Assembly: GCA_019722365.1 (NCBI GenBank) | Contig: JADFUC010001683.1 | Span: 1,798,001-1,862,000 of the forward strand | Length of the DNA: 64,000 nucleotides | Direction of reading: 5' to 3' | Source of the DNA: Lithospermum erythrorhizon | Lineage: Eukaryota > Streptophyta > Magnoliopsida > Boraginales > Boraginaceae | In this document: positions 13,601 to 26,000 of the stretch, one piece after another | Numbering within the stretch: position 1 is the first letter of the stretch | Layout: the number at the start of each line of letters is the position of its first letter | Position numbers and translations under genes: made by a program | The notes under the pieces: generated by a model | What the model saw: only the letters and a program-made list of their open reading frames with translations | Told to the model about the DNA's origin: nothing | Databases searched by the model: none

Positions 13601-15045
13601 ACTCGCATTGCGCCCAATATTCCTTAGCGACCAAAGGCCCGCCCCGCCGGTCATTAACGGAAGCCCTGAGCCTCGCCGAACACGTGTTTTGGCGGGCCGA
13701 GCCGCCGGTTCGTTTCCCGCGAGTAACTAAAACCATGCTAGATGAGGTATCGCTTTGATTGTAACATGGATCATAAAGGCTAATGTTGGGTCACTGGGTG
13801 CACCTTCACGAGTCCAACTATTGGCAAGTGAACAATATCAAATATGTTCTCAAAATATCTTAAAGAAATTTATCATTCATATAGTTTTTAAAATATTGCT
13901 TTTTCATCCCGTTAGTTTTAGACGTTTGATTTCTTATATGGAATAACATCTTAAAAAACTCATTGATATATCTTTTAAAATACGGAATATTAATCTCTCA
14001 ACTCATTAGTTTCGTAGCTTTAATACATTTAAGAAGATAAAACTTTAAAAATAGCTTAACAATGATATATACGGCTTAGTTTTGAGAAAGCCTCAACTAC
14101 CTGACGGAGAATTTTGTAATAAGCATCAAACTACAAGTTACAATTGCTGAGACTAATTTGTGCCACACACAACAAAGAATAAGCAAAATACTTATATGGT
14201 AATGAAAATCACAAAATTTTAAACAACCCACTTCTTCTATCCACTCCCAACTCCCATGCCCCATTTCTCTCCATTTTATTTTAAGAGAAAAACACCATTT
14301 AGCTTATATATTACCTCAAACAACTACTAAAAATTAAAATTAAATAATTCTCTCTTTCCAAAATTAATTACTACTTTGTGTTAAAGTTTTAATTTTTCAC
14401 TAGCAAAGTTGTATTCTTTATGCATGCCCCTCGTTGAATCAGGTTTATATTTAGTGGTGTTACTTTAAGTGCAAGTTAAAGTTCTCAAATTAAAAAACGC
14501 AAAACAAAAACGGAAGTTAAGAAAACCGCTATAAAGAATCGAATCATTTCTGATTTCTTTTTAAAAAATAAATAAATATGAAAATACTATAATACCTCTA
14601 CTTTACGATGTGAAAAGATGTAGATATAAACTCTGCTTTTATTGTAACTGGCTGAATAACTAATCTCACGTGATCAATGGCTGCATACTGCATATAACTA
14701 AATTGACATTAATATCTTATAAAGCCGCATAATATACTACTGCAGTGACTTCTTAATTTGGTAGCTTTTAAACATTTACAATTGTATCAAAATGGTATGA
14801 TCATGACGATAATTACTCCTAATAACAAAATTGAAAGTTAGATTATTATAAACTATAAAAAAGGTTAGATTATTTAAGGATTAAATCCTTAAAATAAAAA
14901 AATAAAAAAATAAAAAATCAAATACCCTGTCATGATCTGATCAGATCTTGTAATAACAAATTGAACAATTTCCACTTATTGATTGAAGCTCATCAATCTT
15001 CTTGTTGTTGTTCCTCCATTGATTGAATTGTAAGTTGTAAGAAGA
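13601..15045. other. Intergenic DNA upstream of VHA-C, with a GC-rich patch
   Basis: A compact GC-rich block at about 13,630-13,725 (CCCGCCCCGCCGG, GGCGGGCCGAGCCGCCGG) stands out against AT-rich surroundings and looks like another transposon scrap. From about 13,750 the sequence is ordinary AT-rich plant intergenic DNA and should contain the VHA-C promoter. I did not find a distinctive TATA box or other clear element. Confidence 0.4.
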
Positions 15046-18000
15046 ATGGCTACACGTTACTGGATAATCTCCCTCCCTATTCAAGCCAACAGTACCCCCC
15101 AATCTTCTTGGCCTCGTCTCCAAGATTCCATTTCCAAGCACTCTTTTGAAACTCCTCTTTACAGGGTAATTATATTTATTTATAGATTGCTTTTCATGTT
15201 TCAATATTCCTGCTAGTTACTCCCTTCTGCTATTAGAATGTTTATATGTTTTATAATATTTGGTGGAAGTATAACAAAGATGGTGTTTTTAGTGTATTCC
15301 CTTGATGCCATGAAGATTGTTTGGTGATATTATAACAAAGATGGTGTTTTTAGTGTATTCCTTTGAGGCCATGAAGATTGTCTAGTTTTGAATTTTGAGG
15401 GTTGGCTGATTGTTGGTCAAAAATATAACAAAAGATGGTGTTTTTACTTAATGATGGGCTGATTTAATATTTGGTGAGTAACAAAGATGGTGTTTTTAAT
15501 GTATTCCTTTGATGCCATGAAGAATGTCTAGTTATGAATTTTGATGGTTGATTGATGGTTGGTGAAAAATATAACAAAAGATTGTATTTTTAATGCATTA
15601 CTTTGATGTCATGAGATTGTCTAGTTTTGAATTTTGAAGGTCGACTAATATTTGGTGAAAAATAATAAAAGATTTTTTTTTTTGGTTTTTAATGTATTAC
15701 TTTGATGCCATGAAGATTGTACAGGTTTGAATTTTGATGGTTGACTAATATTTGGTGAAAAATATAATGAGATGGCGTTAATTTTGACAATTGAAAATCA
15801 AAATGGAATCTTTTTGGGATGTGGGGAGACTTAGAATTACTTTTTGAGAGTTTGATCAACATATCTTGGTAATCTTACTTGTGCAGTTCAACATTCCGAA
15901 TCTACGCGTTGGTACTCTCGATTCGCTACTCTCCCTTAGCGATGATCTTCTGAAGGTTAGATTTTAGGTTTGCACTTTTTGTTACTCTGTTTAATGATTT
16001 AATGGGATTTTTTTCATACTTGCGAGGTATGCTTGACTTTTGTGATGGTTGATAGAATAGAGTCAATGTTCAGACTGAAATTATTTTTTCACATGGATCT
16101 CTTCAATTACTTAGTTGTATTATCAGGATTTCCTCTGATTCAAGTTCATTGTTGGAATGCTGAATGATCAATGTGAAAGATCATTGTCATCTGGACAATT
16201 ATTCATGTATTAGATGTTTAATTAAATTTTATTTTTAGAAACTATATTCTAACTGCTATTTAGTATTTATGAAAAATTGATTTTTGAACTTTAGTATTAG
16301 AGGTCAAAGTAAGCCTGTGTATTCTCAATTGGTCGAACCTGTCAGTGAACTTTGGAAGAGTACAATCTGTTAAAGATTATCAATTGAAATTGTAATATAT
16401 AATGTGGATACTGGCATTTGTTTGCTTGGCAGTGCTTCATTGTTATGAGAAGTGTAGTGAATATAAATTTGGCTTTTGCAGTCTAATAATTTCATAGAAG
16501 GCGTCTCACATAAGATAAGGAGACAAATTGAGGATTTGGAGAGGGCAGCAGGGGTATTGAGCAGTTCTCTCACGGTCGATGGTGTTCCTGTTGACTCATA
16601 TCTCACGAGGTGAATATGTGATTTTATTTAGCTTACATGTCAGGTTGTAAAAATTTAGCCACTGTTCAATCATTTTCCTTATTGGCTTTATTAAAAATTT
16701 ACAGATTTGTATGGGATGAGGCAAAATACCCAACCATGTCTCCCCTGAAGGAAATAATTGACGGGATTCATGTACAAATTTCTAAGATTGAGGATGATCT
16801 CAAGGTAAACCCCGGTACTTAAAATGCCTAATATTTTAGAATTGTTATACATGATTGGCCATAGTACTGCAAATAAATAAATAAAAAAGTTGTTTAGAGG
16901 AAGTATTGAAAGCTGTCCTTGCCAAAAACCTTTCACACAATTGTAACTTGTTTGATGTTTAAAACTTAGCCACTGTTGAATATTTCTCGAGCAATTATCA
17001 ATTTACTGTGATAGGTGCGAGTAGCTGAATATAACAATGTACGCAGTCAACTTAATGCCATCAACAGAAAACAGGCAGGAAGGTATAGCATTTTTTCCGA
17101 TTGCATAATCCTGGAGCATGCTGCTCATTCTTGAAGATGTGTTGATCCAAACTTTGCTTGATCCAGCTTAGCTGTTCGTGATCTCTCCAATTTGCTGAAG
17201 CCAGAGGATGTTGTTGCTACAGAGCACCTGACAACCCTTCTAGCTGTTGTTTCTAAGTATTCCCAGAAGGATTGGCTGTCGAGTTATGAGACTCTCACAA
17301 CCTATGTGGTAAAGTCTTTATTAATTCCATACATCAAATTCTAAGTTCATAATGTCAGATACCTCTGTAGTTTGTCCATATTTTGGATCTGTAGTCTGTC
17401 CATACTTTCTAGGTTTTGTCTCTGTAGAGTTTAACTTTTAGGTGCTATTTATTGTGTAGGTTCCCAGATCATCTAAGAAGCTGCACGAGGACAATGAATA
17501 TGCTCTATACACTGTTACATTATTCAATCGTGATGCTGACAATTTCAGGCTTAAGGCGCGTGAAAGGGGCTTTCAAGTGAGTTTCTCATTCAAAAACAGT
17601 CTATTTTTCTTCTTCTTATTCTCCAAGTAATTCTTCAGCAGACTTCTAGCAATTGGAAGAAATGACTTTCAGATGCAAAATGTAGAGTATCATAGATGGT
17701 CTGATTTAACTGGTTCATGGCCCATATGTTCCAGATTCGTGAATTTGAGTCTAATCCAGAAACACAAGAGAGTCGTAAACAAGAGCTGGAAAAGTTGATG
17801 CAAGATCAGGAATCATTTAGAAGCTCTCTTTTGCAATGGTGCTACACCAGTTACGGAGAGGTAGCTTAACATCTGAGTAGCTTGCTAGTCTTGTCCCCTT
17901 GCTTGAATTATATAGGTTTACCCCTCGTTTTTTTCCTTCACGAGGCAATGTTCACTTGGGGTCTTCGATATACCTCATTATAAAATGGCGTTAGGAGGAT

Positions 18001-19490
18001 GCATGACAGTGGTAAGAGATATTGGTAACTACAATAATTCTATATCATAAAGAACATAAAAGTGCTACTTCAATTGTGTAAAGCTCTTTAAATCCTCTCA
18101 TGTGAACGTCTTTTCCCTCCTATGTCAGGAGTTATTCATGTTCATTTTGAAAGGTATCTCGTTTTGAAATTTTGATTAGTTTTATCATGCACCTGTTCAC
18201 TTGGCTGGTACCTTTAGAAAATCACTTAACACGACATTGCCACAAGAACACATGCTTACCCTATGTAGTGTATGGGTCTTTCTAGTAGGACCATAAATGT
18301 GCTTATGAAATAATGATAATGATAATAATAACGTGGACTAAAAACGTGCACTAGCTATTGTAATAAGGATATCCTTATAGGTGGTTGCTAGGCCATAATT
18401 TTATGGTCATATGCCCTTATATTTGGAGTCATTTGACATTGATAGCCCAAGCCAGTTGCAGCGAAAAATGGATAATGTAAGTACAACTGATTGCTCCTTC
18501 AGAATCACATCCAATTGGTTGACAAAATTTGTCTGCAGGTCTTCAGCTCCTGGATGCACTTCTGTGCTGTGCGTGTCTTTGCTGAGAGCATTCTGAGATA
18601 TGGATTACCACCAACATTCTTGGTAATATTACTGATTGCTTCCAGATTTAATCAATCTTTGTTAGGCTACAGTTTTTGTAAGCGGCTCCATATTTAGTTA
18701 CAACGTTTTCTGTAATTTCATTTCAGTCTGCTGTGATGTCGCCCCCATCTAAAAGTGAGAAGAAAGTGCGTTCCATCCTATTGGGGCTCTGTGACAGTTC
18801 AAACAGGTATATTTTGATTATATCTATTTTTCTCTTTTAGAGTACTTGCCAGATTATGCTACTGAGCTGAAAAAAATTTCCTGCTCAAAATCATTTTACT
18901 TCTTGAAGGTAGTATTTCTCCCCTTCAATTTTTGTTATTCTTGGTCATAATTTAAAAGTACCAGTTCAAGTCTTGTTGATCATATTGGATAGCAATTTGC
19001 ACTGACTTGTTTTAGTTAGAGGCCTTTATGATTCTAATTTTACCCAATACAGCTCTCTTGCAAAATTTATCTTGGCACATGATATATTTATGTATAATCT
19101 GTTCAAGATTGTTCTCTTAAGAGATGAGTTATGTTTAATATGTATTCATATGGATATTCATTAGGACACCTAGTTTAAAGGGTATCAAATTTAAATGAGA
19201 ATGTAGTTCCAGATCTCTCCAAGCTTGTTTATGTCCAAATGATATGTTAATATTTCCTTAGTGAATGTTCTCTTAACGCCTTGTAAGTCGTTATCCATCA
19301 AGTAGCAATAGGCACAGAACTTGAACAAGATTTATTGCAAGTTTCTCACCTGATTATATGTTACGTAATATTTTCTTCCATATGCTATTGCAGCTCATTC
19401 TGGAATACAGAAGATGAAGGAGGCATGGGTGCATTTGGAAACGATGCAGATTCATATCCTTACGTCTCCTTCACTGTGAATCTCATTTGA
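15046..19490 (+). CDS. VHA-C: V-type proton ATPase subunit C (VHA-C/DET3)
   Basis: Subunit C of the peripheral V1 sector of the vacuolar H+-ATPase; in the family it bridges V1 and the V0 stator and controls reversible assembly at endomembranes. Eleven exons join into 376 codons (Arabidopsis protein about 375): 15046-15165, 15887-15955, 16482-16609, 16705-16804, 17015-17082, 17167-17308, 17460-17576, 17735-17860, 18539-18622, 18727-18806, 19394-19490. All introns are GT-AG. The start MATRYWIISLPI and the end YPYVSFTVNLI are the family termini, so both ends are secure. Diagnostic stretches include RFVWDEAKYP, FRLKARERGFQIREFE and WMHFCAVRVFAESILRYGLPP. No stop or frameshift was seen. Intron 1 carries a minisatellite. 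Confidence 0.97.
15265..15775. repeat. Minisatellite in VHA-C intron 1
   Basis: Five or six degenerate copies of a roughly 90-110 bp unit. Each contains GATGGTGTTTTTAATGTATT, then TTTGATGCCATGAAGATTGT, then TAGTTTTGAATTTTGA and a final ATATTTGGTGAAAAATATAA. Copies differ by substitutions and small indels and one is truncated. The array fills most of intron 1 between the GTAATT donor and GTGCAG acceptor. The unit resembles sequence associated with Stowaway-like MITEs. Confidence 0.85.
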
Positions 19491-22340
19491 AGAACCTGAG
19501 AGCCAAGATTTCATTTTGTTCAGGATGCCGCGTGCACTTGTATATTAGAAGCAAACTCCCCGATTTGTTCTTTATTGGAAATTATACCGAGTGGTAGCCA
19601 CTTTCTCGGCTTTATGTAATTGTGTTGAGGTGATATAGGAGTTGTAATTTATCTGCATTTTTCTTGCCCTCAGGCCAAATAAGATATGATCACAGACTCT
19701 TTGGTCTAATGAGATCAGAGTACTCAGTTTTATTACAGCTTACATTTACATGCAGTATGTTTTGCCAGGAACAATGAAATGGTGAAACATGGTGCAACTG
19801 TGCATGTTACATTGTTATTATGATCATCCATTTTGTTGCAGTTTATTTTCTGAAAATTGTAACAACCAATCCATTATTTGATAATTTTGTTAAAAAATTT
19901 GTATTTGGTTGCATATACCATGTGCATTATTATCTCTCAACCAATTCATTATCTCTAAAATTTGTTAAAGAAAGTCTCTCAAAATAGTTTGATTGTTTAC
20001 TTGTCACTTAAACTTGTAAAATTATACAAAAATTTGCTATACTAAAGTATTAGGAGTACATATGGAACAAATTTGTACATGCCTATGTAGCTACTAGCTA
20101 GTCACTCATAATCCTACTAAATGTTGATTTTTCCCACCCTTAATTGCTAATGACAGACAATTATAGTAATGAAAAATAAAAGATAAAAGTAAGTGAGATT
20201 TTACAAAGTGGTAGTGATGAGAATCATTGTAAAACTCATTCCATCTCACAAAGATTGTCAAGTAGTGATGTTGAAGATGTGACAAATTAAACGGATGAAC
20301 ATGTACCATTTTCACCACTGTGAAGGCTGCACATACCATGTTACACCACTTACACCAAAGAGGCAAAGGGTGGAAAAATGGCATGAGAAATAAGGTACTA
20401 TTTCATCAACATTTGACTGGTGGGATGGACCACAAAATTCCAAAGATGGACAAACCATTTTGGATTCTTGAAATTGAAACTCTGCCTGCACTCCAGGTAT
20501 GTATGATATGTGTACTGCTAGGTAAAACATTCCCTTTTCTGTTCATCTCTTGGTGTCTCATAGTTGGCATTTGCAGGATTTATGTTTAAGCTATAATATC
20601 CAACTTTATAACTTCGCCATGTAGATATATAGATGCATTAGATGGCTTGGTTTATAAACGTGCCAAAACTTAACCTTGCATGTGGATTGATTACTTATCG
20701 ATCCTAGCTGGTTCGATTAACCTATCCATATGGTTCGATCAATATTGACTCGATTATCTTATATGTTATAACTCGAAACTCACATACCTCGATAAATACT
20801 TGACTCGATTCATTATTTGATGTTGGATACTTAATTGTATGAATTTTTTGATAAAAAAATCGAATTTATATAAACGAATTCTTACTTCATTCAAAGTAGG
20901 TTAACTAATAACTATCTTTAAATGACAATAACTCCCAATTAGATTGTGATAGGAAGAATAATATTATAGAGATAATGAATGATGTAGTTAAGCTGTGAAC
21001 TAGCAGATAACTTAATTGCAACAATAATAGTTGTAACGAACATGACCAATCAATTTCATAATTTATATCTAAAATTCTAAAATAAACTAAGCTTCAACAT
21101 AATTTTGGTTTAAAAGGGTTAAATCTAATAAATAATAACAAAAAATATGATACATCGGTTCTAGCTAGATAAAATGTAAATAATTATAATGTACTATTCA
21201 AATGATAACAATCTAAAATATATATACTTCAACCTGAAATTCATTGAACTCAGCATTGTTGAATAGTGACTTGATACACAAGCAAACCAAAGGACTGAAG
21301 TTAAATTCAATTAAGGAAACAATTATCCAACAAACAAAAAGGTTTTTGAGTAGTCGATTCAAGTTCTTGTTACTAATTAGAATCTCTTCTAAGTTTCAAT
21401 TGTATCAGTTAGTACATACTCAGTCTTTTATTATCAATAAATCCCCCTTATTTCATTAAAACCATCTCACTCCATTCAAATTATCTCATTTTAAATTTTG
21501 AACATCACTGATTTTCTAATTTTTCAATATATTAATAATAACATATCACAATGTATTTGATAAGACTCCCACTTAAGCTGGGTGGCAGTATGATAATACA
21601 CAAACTTACTCATGTATTATTAATAATAGAGAGGTTGTTTCAGAATTATATATGTTGTATAATATTTTTCGTAATTTTTATTTCTCGTCATTTACATATT
21701 TGCACATTGATTAAGAAAAAATATAATTTAATATGTATGTTCTTATTAGTTAATTGAATAGTCTAGTGAAAATTATCTTCTCCAGTGACCTAGGGATTTG
21801 AGTTTGAACCTCATCTCATAATTAATTGTCAAAAAAAGGAAAATTCCAATAACTTGCTAATTTCATGTCTCTTTCCATAATATATTTGGCTACTTTATAT
21901 TGAAAATAAAGCATATAGTTAATTGAAGAATAAAAAGATTTGAAGTAAAGATTCGTAAGTATATTATTGATAAAAGTTAATATATACAAGAACTTTTAGC
22001 TATAACGATAAGTAAAAATATATTGTATGAACTACTTGGTGTAAAATCTATCAAAATATACTTCATATTATTTATAATTTATTTTGTTATTAATATGATA
22101 ATTTTAATACAAATACATTATGCGTCAATTAATAAAATACAATTTAGAACATTGAAAAACAAAGGACAATATTTTTATGGATGTTGGTAGTGCAAGAGAC
22201 AAAAAGTATAGGACACGTGGCACTGACCCAATAGTTCCTTGTTTATGGTATGGACTACGGACAATATACATACCCCCCACCCCCACCCAAAAAATCTCTA
22301 GCAGTTTTCAGTAATTTGCTCTCTCTACTTGTTGCAATAT
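19491..22340. other. Intergenic region between VHA-C and AGO4
   Basis: The first few hundred bases are the VHA-C 3' UTR. The rest is AT-rich with no conserved frame. Around 20,690-20,850 TCGATT/TTCGAT motifs recur, as in subterminal repeats of hAT-type elements, but no ends were found. Near 21,790 a GAGTTTGAACCTC phrase resembles a tRNA-derived SINE B box without convincing support. The final 150 bases probably hold the AGO4 promoter and first transcribed exon. Confidence 0.4.
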
Positions 22341-22348
22341 AGTTTAAG

Positions 22349-23065
22349 GTAAACATGTTGATGAAAACAATTCAATCATGTTTATTTTCAAACTCTTTTA
22401 ATTTTTGCAACATCATGTTCATATATATCGTACATGCATGCAATTTTCTTGTTTTTTGAGTTAAGGCTCTATATTTTCTAGTGAAAACAATCTATTTTTT
22501 GCTATATTTTTCTGATTCCTCCTTTTTTAGTTGTTGTTGCTCTTTGTTGGTTAGTTTTTTCTCTCTTTACTCTATTTTCCCCTTTTTTGTGTGCCTTTAT
22601 CTGATTTTTTATGTTCTTGTAATTTATGCAACACATATATAGTATATGAGCATATATAAAAGTTTTTTTATGTTATTGTATTTATTTTTTTGTATGTTTT
22701 TCTCTAGTTTTTTTTTAAATTCTGATTCAAATATTTTTTTGAATGTTTTTCTCTATTTTTTTGTATTTTTCTCTAGTATATGAGCATATAGTATTTGATT
22801 TTTTATGTTCTCTATTTTTTTTGTATCTTTAATTCTGATTCCTACATTTTTTTTGTATGTTTTTCTCTAGTTGTTATTCAAATATTTTTTGTTTTTTTTT
22901 CTCTTTTTATTGTTTTCCTTTTTGTGTGTTTATGTATTATGGACATTCAAGAATCTGGGTGGCATATTGCTTAATGTAGACCACAATGTTCTTCCAAAAA
23001 AATGTAGCATCTTTAATCTTCATGATAAGCTAAATTGACACTATATTTACATTCTGGTTTTTTAG
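22349..23065 (+). other. Probable 5'-UTR intron of the AGO4-like gene
   Basis: A TTTAAG/GTAAAC donor at 22,349 and a TTTTTTAG/TTGAC acceptor at 23,065, 10 bases before the start codon, enclose a strongly T-rich 0.7-kb stretch with no coding signal. A leader intron here would fit a plant AGO gene. It is inferred from splice signals and composition only. Confidence 0.55.
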
Positions 23066-23075
23066 TTGACAAAAA

Positions 23076-26000
23076 ATGGATCCTCTAAAAGTTGTGGAAG
23101 AAGTACTTCCTCCTCCTCCTCCAAGCATCCTACCACCTCATGTTGTGCCAGTGCAATATAAAGAATCAGTCAACAGAGTCCCGATGGCTAGGCGTGGACT
23201 TGGTTCGAAAGGCCAAAGGATTAAGGTTCTAGCTAATCATTTTAGTGTTACTGTGTCCAGGACTAAAGGTCACTTTTATCAATACAGTGTAAGTAATAAT
23301 GTGATTAACTTTTAGTTTATAGTGAACCATTTATGTTTGTTGATTATTTGTTTTCTCAGGTTGCTATAACATATGAAGATGGAACACCGGTAGAGGCAAA
23401 AGGGATAGGAAGGAAACTCCTAGACAAAGTCCAAACAACTTACCATGTCGAGCTTGATAAGAAGAACTTCGCTTATGATGGTGAAAAGAGTCTATTCACC
23501 ATTGGTGCACTGCCTCAGAACAAGTTCCAATTCACTGTTGTCCTAGACGAGAAAGTATCTTCAAATAGGTATTACTATAAGAAAGTCTCATATATATCTG
23601 TTTTCCCCTTCTTCTGTATATATAACTTTGTCAACCCTGAAAGTCAATTTGTTGAAATAGGTATTAATTTGATTTCATTAATAAGTCTCATACATGTATG
23701 TTTTCCCTTTCTTTTTCATATATAACTTTGCCCCATTGAAAATTAATCCTAGTCTTCTTTTTATGCTTCTGTATTTTCTTTTCTAAATATATCCTCCTCT
23801 TGGTTTTACTAATTGTCGAAGTTGCATTTAGGACTTTTTGTATTGCTTTGTTAGTGAGTGTCTTCCTGTACTCTCTTAATGTATCATCATCTTGGTTTTT
23901 GCAATTGTTGGACTTGTATTTAGGGAATTGTTGTATTGTCTTACTTGTTAGGAACATGCTTACTGGTGGAGTTGATGATCCGGATAGCCCAAATGCTGCT
24001 GACAAGAAGAGATCAAAGAGGCAACCTAGATCCAAGACATATACGGTAGTAATTACCTATGCTACAAAGATTCCATTGCAAGCGATAGAAAGTGCACTTC
24101 AAGGAGAAGATTCTGAGCACTTTCAAGAAGCTGTCAGAGTTTTGGACATTATACTGAGACAGCATGCTGCTAAGAGGTAATTTCAGTACTACTACATTTG
24201 TAGTTATTTCTTCATCTAATATGATGTTTGTCAGATACTGATAATTTCCATTCGTGCCAGGGGGTGCCTTCTTGTCCGTCAATCTTTCTTCCACAACGAG
24301 TCAAGAAATTTTAGTGATATAGGAGGGGGCGTGCATGGATGCCATGGTTTCCATTCCAGTTTTCGTGCCACGCAAGGTGGACTTTCTCTAAATGTTGGTA
24401 AGTGTAGCAACAGCCGAACTAGGTTGCTGAACTAGACTTTCTTCTCAGCTCTGTAATATTATTGTGTTCATGCTGTCAGTACAAGTATCTAATGTTTGAC
24501 CATACCTAATATACTTTTCCCGTGCTCACTAGTCACTCCTCTATGTATTACAGATGTCTCAACTACCATGACCGTGCATCCTGGGCCTGTTGAGCAGTTT
24601 TTGCTTCGAAATCAAAATGTCAGAAGTGCACGAGAAATTGACTGGGTTAAGGTTGTTTGTCTCTTAGTTATAAGTGCTACATACCTGTTCCTTCTATTAC
24701 TGCAATCTAATATAGTAATGGTTTTCCTCCACAGGCCAAAAGGGTGTTAAAAAGTCTGCGTATCACTGTTGCACCTACTAATACAGAGCATAAAATCACT
24801 GGACTGAGTGATCAAAGCTGCAAGCAACAACTGTATAGTTGACCTGCAAATTTAGAATTCATTACATCTGAAATATTATTTATACACTGATTCCGGACTG
24901 ATATTTTTTTATTTAATAGGTTCTCCTTAAAGCAAAGACGGGATGGGAAAGATGAACAAAGCATTGAAATATCTGTTTATGATTATTTTGTGCATATGAA
25001 GAAGATACCATTGACATGGTCTGCTGATCTTCCTTGCATAAATACTGGGAAGCCAAAGCGCCCAGTTTATGTGCCACTCGAGGCATGTGCTATATAGTTT
25101 CTCAGTTACTAAAGTTAGCATTTGTTTTCTCTTTCCTTCTAAATTAGATGTTGATCAATTGTTTTCTACTTTTTTCTTTTCAGCTTTGCTCATTGGTTTC
25201 TTTACAGCGCTATACAAAATCATTAAACAGCCTTCAAAGAGCTTCACTAGTGGAGAAATCGAGGCAAGGTCCAAAGGATAGGATGGCCCTATTAACTGGT
25301 GTATGTTTCTTTGCAACAGCAAACTCAAAGGCTGCTGATCTATTGTTCTTTTGTTATGCATTCAATTATGCAAGTATTTGACTGAAATGAATCTAAACCA
25401 GGCGTTGAGGACTAGTAACTACAATGCTGACCCTCTTCTTGGAGCCTCCGGAGTATCAATGAGTAATCACTTCACTAAAGTGGATGGCCGGATTTTACCA
25501 GCCCCACAGGTAGATGATGTTTTACAGGACAAACCACTTTCCTAAACATATACATAGTTACTTCATTTGTCTAGACTTCACTTTTTTTATTTCTGTATGC
25601 AGTTGACTGTAGGGAATGGAATGGACTTTCCCCCCAGAGATGGGAGATGGAATTTCAATAATAAGGTAAGAGTTTCTTTAACTATCTTGAATTATGTCAT
25701 ATTTGCATTGGTGTCTGACATACGAACTTTATGTCTCCAGAAACTGGTCGAGCCAGCAACAATTGGGACTTGGATAGTTGTGAACTTCTCTTTCCGCTGT
25801 GATTTGCGTAGACTCATCCAAGATTTAATTAGGTGTGGCCGTGTCAAAGGAGTTGTAAGTGTGCAGGCTATTAATAAAATTTCATGTTATACTTCTAGGC
25901 CTCATTGTTCTTTCTTTCTCTTTATCAAACTTTAACTGATCAACCATTGTAGCAGATCATAGAGGATCCATATAAATAAACTTTCATGTTATACTTCTGG

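Noticed and set aside
21775..21835. tRNA-derived SINE, from a GAGTTTGAACCTC B-box-like phrase
   Set aside because: No matching A box at the right distance, no clear 3' tail and no target duplication.
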